Origin: an uncultured Clostridia bacterium
Lineage (GTDB): Bacteria; Bacillota; Clostridia; Christensenellales; Aristaeellaceae
Direction of reading: 5' to 3'
Length of the DNA stretch: 20,723 nucleotides
Assembly: GCA_947600345.1 (NCBI GenBank)
Contig: CANQGC010000016.1
Coordinates: 1-20,723 of the forward strand
Below, piece by piece: positions 7,275 to 14,187 of this stretch. The notes below the pieces were generated by a model that was given only the letters and a program-made list of their open reading frames with translations, was not told the DNA's origin and did not search any database. The stretch's first letter is position 1. Each line of letters opens with the position of its first letter. Made by a program: the position numbers and the translations under genes.

Positions 7275-7349
7275 TGGGGCGTAGCCAAGCGGTAAGGCAC
7301 CAGACTTTGACTCTGGCATTCGCTGGTTCGACCCCAGCCGCCCCAGCCA
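7275..7349 (+). tRNA. tRNA-Gln (anticodon TTG)
   Basis: The acceptor arms TGGGGCG (7275-7281) and CGCCCCA (7339-7345) pair, with the U1-A72 pair usual for bacterial tRNA-Gln. The anticodon TTG is at 7307-7309. CCA is encoded at 7347-7349. Confidence 0.96.
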
Positions 7350-7353
7350 ACCT

Positions 7354-7426
7354 GATCCATTAGCTCAGTCGGTAGAGCATCTGACTTTTAATCAGAGGGC
7401 CCCGGGTTCGAGTCCCGGATGGATCA
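7354..7426 (+). tRNA. tRNA-Lys (anticodon TTT)
   Basis: The acceptor arms GATCCAT (7354-7360) and ATGGATC (7419-7425) pair, and the anticodon TTT is at 7387-7389. The three bases after the discriminator are TCA, so CCA must be added after transcription. It starts only 4 bases after tRNA-Gln. Confidence 0.97.
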
Positions 7427-7430
7427 TCAA

Positions 7431-7470
7431 ACAGCGCCGAGCAATACCTGCTCGGCGCTGTATCCGTTTT
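7431..7470 (+). terminator. Intrinsic terminator of the tRNA cluster
   Basis: A perfect 13-bp stem (7431-7443 with 7449-7461) and a 5-base loop are followed by a T-rich stretch, four bases after tRNA-Lys. Confidence 0.9.
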
Positions 7471-7525
7471 ATATAATGCGATAATGTGCCTCCCCTTGGT
7501 AGTAACCTCATCATTGTTTCGTTTC

Positions 7526-7554
7526 TTGCATTTAGAATGCTATAGTGTTATAAT
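7526..7554 (+). promoter_or_regulatory. Sigma-A promoter of the AT-rich lipoprotein gene
   Basis: TTGCAT (7526-7531), 17 nt, TATAAT (7549-7554) with a TGT extension. The predicted leader is about 60 nt and leads to the ATG at 7621. Confidence 0.8.
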
Positions 7555-7620
7555 CAGCATATGATTCTCAAAAATGGCAAAAGTTCTTGTGAATCAATTA
7601 AGCGAACAGGGGGAATCCCC

Positions 7621-8547
7621 ATGTTCAAGAAACGCGCTAGCATCACCGTACTCATATTAGCACTCGTAGTAGTATTAACCGCTTGCACAGGGTCACCTGC
7701 TGCTACTCAAACTCAAGCTCCTACTTCGACACCAACCGCGACCCCTGAACCAACCGCGGTGCCCACGCCAACACCCAGGCCGATTCCCGAGATTCTTAAC
7801 ACAGTATATGATTATTGCAAAGCGCACGAAGCACAAGATGAATATACCGTGCAAGGCTCGATTCAAGAATGGGTTGGTGAACAATATAAAATGGAGCTTG
7901 TCTATGACGAGGCATCCGATATGAACGGAACTGCGATAATACTATCTGAAAAGGGCAAGCAAAGCCTTAGTATTGAGTTTCAAAAATCGTCTATTTACGG
8001 AATGGCCGAAGTTTGTGCTCCTGCATTGATAAAATCTACAGCAATCGCTGTTGCGCGTGCCGTCGGTGAAATGCAGGGGGAAAATGATTTTGATGATCTT
8101 GTAAATGATGTTGTTGCTTCATATGATGAAGACAATTATTCATATGTTACATATATCGGCGACTATGCCTTTGCATTTGAGCCGACACCGATCTATGCAA
8201 CGATCCTAACTGTTACGAATATGGAGGAATACAAAAGCAGTATCGATAAGACCAAATACTCAGCAGCCACATATGCCGATCTAAATCTGCAATTAAACTC
8301 AGGCAGCAAATACATGATTGCCGGAAAAGTCCTTGACTACCAAAGCGGACAGTATGAGAATTCCTTTGGTGTATATCAATGTAAACTTGCTACTGTAGAG
8401 CTTGAAGATGGGAACAAAATCACCGTCACACAGGGCTTTGAAAATGCGCCGATAAATATCGAAATAGGCTCAACGTATACGTTCTATGGCAACACACAAT
8501 TCAGCAGCAGCGGAGAGCTTCTATTCTACTTAGACTATGTGGAATAG
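7621..8547 (+). CDS. Lipoprotein of unknown function with Pro/Thr-rich spacer
   Basis: A 308-residue predicted lipoprotein. The signal peptide (MFKKRASITV...) ends in the lipobox LTAC, so Cys22 would be lipidated and anchor it to the outer membrane face. A Pro/Thr-rich spacer follows (about residues 25-55). The folded part has no family I recognise; the last about 90 residues (GKVLDYQSG ... GSTYTFYGN) resemble a small OB-type beta barrel. The start at 7621 is preferred over an in-frame ATG at 7561 because of the signal peptide and the GGGGGA six nt upstream; the earlier ATG lies where transcription should begin. Base composition is clearly AT-rich, with many TTA, ATA and AAA codons, unlike the GC-rich neighbours. 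With the location behind a tRNA gene this suggests horizontal gain. Function unknown. Confidence 0.85.
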   Translation: MFKKRASITVLILALVVVLTACTGSPAATQTQAPTSTPTATPEPTAVPTPTPRPIPEILNTVYDYCKAHEAQDEYTVQGSIQEWVGEQYKMELVYDEASDMNGTAIILSEKGKQSLSIEFQKSSIYGMAEVCAPALIKSTAIAVARAVGEMQGENDFDDLVNDVVASYDEDNYSYVTYIGDYAFAFEPTPIYATILTVTNMEEYKSSIDKTKYSAATYADLNLQLNSGSKYMIAGKVLDYQSGQYENSFGVYQCKLATVELEDGNKITVTQGFENAPINIEIGSTYTFYGNTQFSSSGELLFYLDYVE

Positions 8548-8667
8548 TTAATCCTGTGCTTAATCGGATAAAGCATAAAGTATTCTTAGCAAGTAAAGCT
8601 ATTGAAGGAGAATTCGTAGCCCTACTTTCGGTTGGTCATGAATTGCAGTGAGAAGGAGGAATCCCCC

Positions 8668-9138
8668 ATGCTGCTCGAGATCGGTTCCGTTGCTCCGGAC
8701 TTTACGCTCTCTGACAAGGACGGGAATGCCGTCAGCCTGCACGACTTCGCGGGGAAGCGCGTCGTGCTCTACTTCTATCCCAAGGACAACACCCCCGGCT
8801 GCACCCGGCAGGCCTGCGCCTTCGCGGCGGCCTACGAGGGCTTCCGGGAGCTCGACGCCGTCGTGATCGGCGTCAGCAAGGACTCCGCCGCCTCCCACGC
8901 GAAGTTCGCCCAGAAGTACGGCCTGCCCTTCGTGCTGCTCTCCGATCCGGAGCTCACCGCCATACAGGCCTACGGCGTGTGGCAGGAGAAGAAGCTCTAC
9001 GGCAAGGTCAGCATGGGCGTCGTCCGCACGACCTACGTGATCGGCGCGGACGGCAAAATCGAAAAGGTCATGCCCAAGGTCAAGCCCGACACCAACGCTG
9101 CGGAGATACTGGCGTACTTGAAGGGAGAAGCGCAATAG
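8668..9138 (+). CDS. bcp: Peroxiredoxin, Bcp/PrxQ type
   Basis: A 156-residue cytoplasmic thiol peroxidase that reduces hydrogen peroxide and organic peroxides with electrons from thioredoxin. The PrxQ/Bcp signature is intact: TPGCT with the peroxidatic Cys45 and a second Cys50 five residues later (QAC), the usual resolving residue of this subfamily. The thioredoxin-like fold covers the whole chain, and the length is normal for Bcp. The start at 8668 has AGGAGG (8654-8659) 8 nt upstream; an ATG twelve codons earlier has no site. It sits alone, between the AT-rich lipoprotein gene and the convergent spoIVA. No promoter could be assigned with confidence in the 120 bases before it. Confidence 0.95.
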   Translation: MLLEIGSVAPDFTLSDKDGNAVSLHDFAGKRVVLYFYPKDNTPGCTRQACAFAAAYEGFRELDAVVIGVSKDSAASHAKFAQKYGLPFVLLSDPELTAIQAYGVWQEKKLYGKVSMGVVRTTYVIGADGKIEKVMPKVKPDTNAAEILAYLKGEAQ

Positions 9139-9144
9139 CCGCCC

Positions 9145-9187
9145 GCGGCGCATCTGTCGCTCTGATCTACGGCGACAGATGCGCCGC
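9145..9187 (+). terminator. Long hairpin after the peroxiredoxin gene
   Basis: Perfect 16-bp arms (9145-9160 and 9172-9187) enclose an 11-base loop, 6 bases after the stop. No U-run follows, but the position and stability suggest transcription termination or 3' end protection. Confidence 0.6.
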
Positions 9188-9220
9188 TCTACACGTGGCA
9201 TCCATCAGAAGCAGAACGCA

Positions 9221-9257
9221 GGACTCCCGGCCCTTGAATCTATGGGGCCGGGAGTCC
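9221..9257 (-). terminator. Hairpin after spoIVA
   Basis: Perfect 13-bp arms (9221-9233 and 9245-9257) enclose an 11-base loop, 28 bases beyond the spoIVA stop on the minus strand. Together with the hairpin at 9145-9187 it separates the two convergent genes. The U-run is weak. Confidence 0.6.
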
Positions 9258-9285
9258 GTCGTTAGGTGGCCGCCGGCACTGCCGG

Positions 9286-10764
9286 CTACAGCAGTATGCA
9301 GATCATTCCCCCGGTGCCCTCGTTGATGATCTTGCCCATGGACTCGCGGAGCTTGGCGCGGGCGTCGTCGGGCAGGCGGGTGAGCTTCATGTTCATCTCG
9401 TCGCGCACCAGGTCGCGCAGGGGCTTGCCGAAGACCTCCGTGGCCCAGACGCTGCCAGGGTCGCTCTTGTACTCCTCGGCCAGGTGCTCCACCAGCTCCT
9501 GGGACTGCTTCTCGGTGCCGACGATGGGGCTGACGTTCGTCTTCAGGTCCACGCGAATCATGTGCAGCGACGGCGCGTTGGCGCTGAGCTTCACGCCGTA
9601 GTGCGCGCCCTCCTTCGCCACCTCCGGCTCGCTGAGCTCCAGCTCCTCGACGGCCGGGAGCACCACGCCGTAGCCGCAGCGCTGCACGCTCTCCAGCGCG
9701 CCGGCCACCTTCTCGTAGGCGCGGCTCTCGCGCACCAGCTTCTTCATCAACTCGAACAGGTGCTCCTCGTCCTCGATCTCCTGGCCGCTGGCCTCGCCGA
9801 GGATCTTGTAGAACAGCCCGTCCTTGACGTTGAGCCGGTAGTCCACCTTGCCCCGGTTGAGCTCGATGTCGTGCAGCGTGGCGTCCTCGGCGTACTCGTT
9901 TTCGGAGAGCGCCGCCACCAGCTGCTTGTGGTCGCGCACCTTGCGCATGCGCTCCGCCGCGGCGCGGATGGATTCCAGTATGGACTTGCCCAGCCAGTGC
10001 TCGCCGTCCAGCGAGGTCAGCCACGCGGGCGCGCCGATGCGAATCTCCCGCAGCGGGAACTCGAAGAGCAGGCTCTCCATCAGCTTCCCCACGTCCTCCT
10101 CGCCCATGTTCTGGATGTCCGTGGCGAGCACCGGCACGGCGTACTTGTCCTGCAGCTTGTTCGCCAGCGTGCGGGTGACGGCGTCCTTCGGGTGGGTGCT
10201 GTTGAGCGCCACGATGAAGGGCTTGCCCAGCGCCCGCAGCTCGCTGACGCACCGCTCCTCGGCCTCCTCGTAGGCCGAGCGGGGAAGCTCGACGATGCTG
10301 CCGTCGGTGGTCACGACGATGCCGATGGTGGAGTGGTCGGCGATGACCTTGCGGGTGCCGATCTCCGCCGCCTCCTCGAAGGGGATGTCGTGGTCGTACC
10401 AGGGCGTGCGCACCATCCGCGCGGCGTCATCCTCGCTGGTGCCCAGCGCGCCGGGAATCAGGTAGCCCACGCAGTCCACCAGCCGCACCCGGGCCGTGGA
10501 GGCGTCCCTGAGCTGGATCTCCACCGCCTCGTTGGGCACGAACTTCGGCTGGTTGGTCATCACGGTCTTGCCCGCGCCGCTCTGGGGCAGCTCGTCCAGC
10601 GCCCGGGCGCGCACGCCTTCGTCCTCCATGTTGGGCAGAACCATCAGCTCCATGAACCGCTTGATGAAGCTGGATTTGCCCGTGCGGACGGGGCCGACGA
10701 CGCCGATGTAGATGTCGCCGTCGCAGCGCCCCGCGATATCGCTGTAAAGTGCATTTTGATCCAT
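9286..10764 (-). CDS. spoIVA: Stage IV sporulation protein A (spore coat morphogenetic ATPase)
   Basis: SpoIVA polymerises, using ATP hydrolysis, on the outer forespore membrane and forms the base layer on which the spore coat is built. The 492 residues equal the length of the Bacillus subtilis protein. Walker A is GPVRTGKS (residues 24-31, Lys30), the Walker B-type aspartate is Asp97 in RLVDCVG, and the chain ends in the hydrophobic tail GGMICILL that is conserved in the family and needed for membrane docking through SpoVM. The start at 10764 has GGAGG 8 nt upstream and gives the expected N-terminus; the open frame extends further but has no site. It marks the organism as a spore former. In Bacillus the gene is under mother-cell sigma-E. 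It diverges from the sortase gene. Confidence 0.98.
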   Translation of the reverse strand: MDQNALYSDIAGRCDGDIYIGVVGPVRTGKSSFIKRFMELMVLPNMEDEGVRARALDELPQSGAGKTVMTNQPKFVPNEAVEIQLRDASTARVRLVDCVGYLIPGALGTSEDDAARMVRTPWYDHDIPFEEAAEIGTRKVIADHSTIGIVVTTDGSIVELPRSAYEEAEERCVSELRALGKPFIVALNSTHPKDAVTRTLANKLQDKYAVPVLATDIQNMGEEDVGKLMESLLFEFPLREIRIGAPAWLTSLDGEHWLGKSILESIRAAAERMRKVRDHKQLVAALSENEYAEDATLHDIELNRGKVDYRLNVKDGLFYKILGEASGQEIEDEEHLFELMKKLVRESRAYEKVAGALESVQRCGYGVVLPAVEELELSEPEVAKEGAHYGVKLSANAPSLHMIRVDLKTNVSPIVGTEKQSQELVEHLAEEYKSDPGSVWATEVFGKPLRDLVRDEMNMKLTRLPDDARAKLRESMGKIINEGTGGMICILL

Positions 10765-10858
10765 GGAACACGCCTCCCAATGCTTCCGCGGCGCCGCGCT
10801 CGCGCGGCGGCCCGCAATATGCGGCCTGGAACCCTGAAGGGTTTCCACCCTCACCTCA

Positions 10859-10887
10859 ACCTTATGAAGTCCCCTCCGGCGGTATGC
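10859..10887 (-). promoter_or_regulatory. Possible sigma-E promoter of spoIVA
   Basis: On the minus strand, GCATACC, a 14-nt spacer and CATAAGGT partly match the sigma-E elements (KMATATT and CATACAMT). The spacing is right but only 5 of 7 and 5 of 8 bases agree. It is offered because sigma-E control of spoIVA is established in Bacillus. Confidence 0.3.
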
Positions 10888-10902
10888 AAAGCCTTCCAGC
10901 CC

Positions 10903-10931
10903 TTGCAATCGGCGGCGGCAGGGCTTATAAT
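10903..10931 (+). promoter_or_regulatory. Sigma-A promoter of the sortase gene
   Basis: TTGCAA (10903-10908), exactly 17 nt, TATAAT (10926-10931). The start would be near 10938, giving a 23-nt leader with the GGGAGG site. Confidence 0.85.
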
Positions 10932-10960
10932 ATTGGTTAGAATCGAACGGGAGGCGGCGC

Positions 10961-12136
10961 ATGGGAAAGTCGGCAAGGCGAAGGCGCGGGCGCAAGCCGC
11001 TGCGGCGGCTGGTGGCGCTGGTGTGCGCCCTGGTGATGCTGCTGAGCGCCGCCTACGTGTTCCACTACGAGCGCAACCGACGAAAGATCCTGCGGCGCAA
11101 CGAGGACTACAGCGCCCTCTACGAGCTTCCGGAGCTCGACGCCGATCCGACGCCCACCTACGCGCCGGACTTCGCGCCGGAGCAGACGCCGCTGGTCACC
11201 CGGGCCCCCGCCGCCTCGATCGCGGCGCTCGTCCGGCGATCGACCGCAAGCGCCGCCGCGACGGCATCGCCCGGCCCCACCCGGACACCCGTCTCCACGC
11301 AGACATCCGGCCCCACGCAGATGCCCGGCCCCACGCAGACGCCCGGCTCCACGCCGGTGCCCTCCCCTGCGCGGACATCCTCCCCGCCGCCCACGCCCAG
11401 CCCCTCCCCGTCGCCCACGCTCCGGTCCACGCAGGCCGTTCCGGTGGACGCCACGATCACGCCCCGCGCCACGGCGGACGAAAACACGGCGGTCTACGCG
11501 CTGGAGACGCCCCCGCCGGTGCAGCACAGCTTCGCGAAGCTTATGGAGCTCAACCCGGAGACGGTGGGCTTCCTGACCATCCCGAACCTGCTCTCGCTGC
11601 CCGTGGCCCAGCGGCCCAACGACAACGAATTCTACCTGACCCACAGCTTCGACGGGGAGGAGAGCATCGGCGGCACGCTGTTCCTGGACGGCGCGAACCT
11701 GCTGGTGCCCGAGGACGACTGCCTGCTCATCTACGGCCACAACATGAAGAACGGCACCATGTTCCGGCCGCTGGCCCAGTACGAGGAGCTCGACTTCCTC
11801 CGGGAGCATCCGCTGGTGCGCTTCGACACCATCTACGAAAACCGCCTCTACGCGCCCTTCGCGGCGCTGACGGTCACCGCCGGTTCGGACAGCGAGCGCT
11901 ACATGAACCTGCGGCTGTTCGACCTGGACGGGCCGGGCTTCGAGCTCTTCGTGCGCTCGCTGCGCACGCTGTCGAGCTGGGGCTGTCCGCTGGACGTGGT
12001 GTACGGCGACCACCTGCTGCTGCTGGTCACCTGCGAGTACACCCACGACAACGGCCGCTTCGTGCTGGCCCTGCGCGAGCGAAGGGAGGGCGAAAGCCTG
12101 GAGGAGCTCCGCCGCCAGGTGCGAAGGAGCACATAG
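10961..12136 (+). CDS. srtB: Class B sortase
   Basis: A 391-residue membrane-anchored transpeptidase that cleaves a sorting signal and joins the protein to the cell wall or to a pilin. A basic N-terminus and one hydrophobic segment (about 15-35) form the anchor. A very long Pro/Thr/Ser-rich stretch (about 60-185) separates it from the catalytic domain (about 190-385). The sortase triad is His260 in YGHNMKNGTMF, Cys358 in LVTCEYT and Arg366 in NGRF. The YGHNMKNGTMF motif and overall pattern fit class B. GGGAGG lies six nt before the start, and a consensus promoter and a strong terminator frame it as a single-gene unit. No protein with an obvious sorting signal occurs in the window, so its substrate is elsewhere or unusual. 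The spacer is longer than usual for the family. Confidence 0.93.
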   Translation: MGKSARRRRGRKPLRRLVALVCALVMLLSAAYVFHYERNRRKILRRNEDYSALYELPELDADPTPTYAPDFAPEQTPLVTRAPAASIAALVRRSTASAAATASPGPTRTPVSTQTSGPTQMPGPTQTPGSTPVPSPARTSSPPPTPSPSPSPTLRSTQAVPVDATITPRATADENTAVYALETPPPVQHSFAKLMELNPETVGFLTIPNLLSLPVAQRPNDNEFYLTHSFDGEESIGGTLFLDGANLLVPEDDCLLIYGHNMKNGTMFRPLAQYEELDFLREHPLVRFDTIYENRLYAPFAALTVTAGSDSERYMNLRLFDLDGPGFELFVRSLRTLSSWGCPLDVVYGDHLLLLVTCEYTHDNGRFVLALRERREGESLEELRRQVRRST

Positions 12137-12151
12137 CCCGTCCAAACCCAC

Positions 12152-12182
12152 GCGAACCGGAACCTCCGGTTCGCTTTTTTTT
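12152..12182 (+). terminator. Strong intrinsic terminator after the sortase gene
   Basis: A 9-bp GC-rich stem (12152-12160 with 12166-12174) with a 5-base loop is followed directly by eight T (12175-12182). Confidence 0.95.
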
Positions 12183-12200
12183 GTGAAAACCTCTCCGGAA

Positions 12201-12227
12201 TGCAGCGATTCACCCGCAAGCCGCGTC
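12201..12227 (+). promoter_or_regulatory. Possible autoregulated ECF promoter
   Basis: TGCAGC (12201-12206), 17 nt and CGTC (12224-12227) resemble the promoters of SigV/SigX-like ECF factors (TGAAAC- or TGCAAC-type -35, CGTC -10). It sits just after the sortase terminator and 25 nt before the sigma gene start. No sigma-A promoter is seen there. Confidence 0.45.
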
Positions 12228-12251
12228 TTTAGAGTGAAGGAGGGACGAGAA

Positions 12252-12755
12252 ATGAACGAAGCGCATGAGGGCGATTCCCTGCGGGAGGCGATGGCGCGGC
12301 ACTCCGACATGGTGTACCGGCTGGCCTATGCCCGCACGCGCAATCGCTCTGACGCCGAGGACATCTATCAGGAGGTCTTCCTGCGCTTCGCCGCGCACTG
12401 CGGCGAGCTGGAATCCCCCGAGAGCCAGAGGGCCTGGCTGATCCGCGTCACGGCCAACCTTTCGGTCTCCCTCCTTCGCAGCGCATGGCGAAGGCGCGCG
12501 GTAACTTCGGACATGTCGCTGCTGCCGGATCGGGCGGAGCCGGGCGCGAGCCCCGCCGCGGAGCGGCTGGCGGACGCGCTGGACGGGCTCCCGGCGCGCT
12601 ACCGGACGGTGATTCACCTGTACTACTTTGAGGACATGCAAGCGGAGGAGATCGCGGCCGCGCTGGGCATGCCGCCCGGCACGGTGCGCTCCCGGCTCAG
12701 CCGGGGGCGGGCGCTGTTGCGGAAGCACCTGGGCGAAGGGAGGGACGGCGAATGA
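12252..12755 (+). CDS. ECF-type RNA polymerase sigma factor
   Basis: A 167-residue sigma-70 family factor with only regions 2 and 4, so an extracytoplasmic function sigma. Region 2 covers about residues 10-80 and has the core motif AEDIYQEVFLRF. Region 4 covers about 110-160, with the HTH reading AEEIAAALGMPPGTVRSRL. It directs RNA polymerase to a small regulon, normally in response to an envelope signal. The start at 12252 has GGAGG 8 nt upstream. Its last four bases overlap the start of the DUF4179 membrane gene (ATGA), a translational coupling that is standard for a sigma and its anti-sigma. A CGTC-type promoter upstream suggests positive autoregulation. The regulon is unknown. Confidence 0.95.
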   Translation: MNEAHEGDSLREAMARHSDMVYRLAYARTRNRSDAEDIYQEVFLRFAAHCGELESPESQRAWLIRVTANLSVSLLRSAWRRRAVTSDMSLLPDRAEPGASPAAERLADALDGLPARYRTVIHLYYFEDMQAEEIAAALGMPPGTVRSRLSRGRALLRKHLGEGRDGE

Positions 12756-14098
12756 ACATCCGCGAGGAGTACAAGCGCGCGTTTGCGCCGATCGTCCCGA
12801 GCCCGGCGCTGGTCGCGGAGACGGAAAGGAAGGCGATGGAGATGCGCATGAAGCTGAGCAAGCGGGCGACGCGCAGGGCATCGACCCTGCTGATCGCGGC
12901 GATTCTGTTCGTACTGTTGGCGGGCGCCGCCCTGGCGGCGACGATCCGCTCGGGCATACTGGACAATCTGTTCGTCTACGGCGAGCCCACCGAGGCGGCC
13001 CGGGAGGCCGTGATTCACGGCGGAGAAAGCGCCAGCGACCAGGGGCTCACCCTGGCGATCACCGAATACCTGATGGACGGAAACGAGTTCCACATGGCCT
13101 GGAGCGTAAGCTCTGAGCGGGAGGAGCCGGTGTACTACCTGACGAGCTATGACTTCGACGACGGCGCGGACCCGGCGCTGCGGCCCATCGGCGGCTATTC
13201 CAGCGGGGAAGTCGGCGACGCCACGCTGGTGCGGCTCACGCCCGAGCGCCCGTCCTATTCGGGCAGCATGGGAACCGGATACGTGCGCACGCCCGGCGTC
13301 CCGGTGACGGCGACGGTGCGCATCCAGGCGTTCACGTCGAAGCTGAAGCCGGTGGAGGCGGAGGACATCGACGAGCTCCGCTATCCCGAGGACGGCGACC
13401 GGAGCGCCCTGCTGACAATGGCCGGGCGCGGCGAAATCGCCGTGGACGCGCGGGGCCTGTGCAGCGTGGAGGGCTACCCCACCTACGAGGCGGCGCGGGA
13501 GAAGCGCTATGCGGAATTCGATTACGAGCGGGACGACGCCGACGAATTCCTGCGCGACCTCGACGCCCGAGCGCTGGCGGACAGCGGCCTGATGGAGCCG
13601 CTGACGGAGCTGAGCGTCACGGTCGAGCTCCCGGCGCAGACCAGCGACCCGGCGAAGGGGGTGAGCCTCGGCGAATGCGAATTCGAGCTGCCGGACCGCA
13701 GGGTCGCGATCCGCGAATTCTCGATGGACGTGGCTTCCACCGTGCTGCGCTACGACATCTACCCGAAGGACGAATCCGGCCTCCGCTTCGACGGCTTCTG
13801 GTCGGACGGCTGGACGTATCTGCTGGTCGATCCCGAGGGCAAGGTGATGAACGTCGAACTCGGCCTGGGCATGAGCGCCAGCGCGAACGACGAGACCCGG
13901 GAAGCGGGCGAGCCGCTGTGCATCCGCGTCGAATGCGACGGCGGCCCGGCGGCAGAGATTCCCGAGCATGTGACCTTCGTCCCCACCCGCAGGCTGGAGC
14001 GCGCGGAGGGCGAGAGCTCCTTCGACTACTACCAGCGCATGGCGGAGCTGGCGAGGCCCGAGGATTGCTTCACAGTCCGCCTCGGCGGCGAAGAGTGA
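12752..14098 (+). CDS. DUF4179 membrane protein, probable anti-sigma factor
   Basis: A 448-residue protein with a cytoplasmic N-terminal part of about 43 residues, one transmembrane helix (about 44-64, STLLIAAILFVLLAGAALA) and a large extracytoplasmic domain of about 380 residues. The region around the membrane helix and after it matches DUF4179 proteins, which are regularly encoded next to ECF sigma factors. The short inner tail (REEYKRAFAPIVPS) would bind the sigma factor, and the outer beta-rich domain would sense the signal; both roles are inferred from gene order and family. The start overlaps the sigma stop, so the two are made in coupled fashion. The outer domain has no recognised ligand motif. 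A stable hairpin ends the operon. Confidence 0.85.
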   Translation: MNIREEYKRAFAPIVPSPALVAETERKAMEMRMKLSKRATRRASTLLIAAILFVLLAGAALAATIRSGILDNLFVYGEPTEAAREAVIHGGESASDQGLTLAITEYLMDGNEFHMAWSVSSEREEPVYYLTSYDFDDGADPALRPIGGYSSGEVGDATLVRLTPERPSYSGSMGTGYVRTPGVPVTATVRIQAFTSKLKPVEAEDIDELRYPEDGDRSALLTMAGRGEIAVDARGLCSVEGYPTYEAAREKRYAEFDYERDDADEFLRDLDARALADSGLMEPLTELSVTVELPAQTSDPAKGVSLGECEFELPDRRVAIREFSMDVASTVLRYDIYPKDESGLRFDGFWSDGWTYLLVDPEGKVMNVELGLGMSASANDETREAGEPLCIRVECDGGPAAEIPEHVTFVPTRRLERAEGESSFDYYQRMAELARPEDCFTVRLGGEE

Positions 14099-14121
14099 GG
14101 CGCGCCGCCCCGCGACGATTC

Positions 14122-14151
14122 GCGCCGCCCCGGCATCTGCCGGGGCGGCGC
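14122..14151 (+). terminator. Hairpin after the ECF sigma/anti-sigma operon
   Basis: GC-rich 14-base arms (14122-14135 and 14138-14151) form a very stable hairpin 23 bases after the stop. No real U-run follows. It may also serve the convergent flavoprotein gene that ends at 14188. Confidence 0.7.
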
Positions 14152-14187
14152 CTCTGTGCTTCGCATTCGCGGCGGTTCGGCGTCGGG

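Noticed and set aside
7267..7275. TGCTATATT directly before tRNA-Gln as a separate promoter
   Set aside because: The -10 touches the first base of the tRNA, so transcription would start inside it, and no -35 is present.
7561..7620. The earlier in-frame ATG at 7561 as start of the lipoprotein
   Set aside because: It would put 20 residues before the signal peptide and lies at the predicted transcription start, with no ribosome binding site.
8553..8575. A D-arm-like sequence (GCTT, AATCGGATA, AAGC) between the lipoprotein and peroxiredoxin genes, suggesting a tRNA remnant or attachment site
   Set aside because: No matching acceptor, anticodon or T-arm could be found around it, and it does not copy the tRNA-Lys 3' end. 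A chance hairpin is more likely.
9484..12186. A 900-codon open frame on the plus strand across spoIVA and the sortase gene
   Set aside because: It spans two well-identified genes in another frame, including their divergent promoters, and its His/Arg/Ala-rich translation matches no family.
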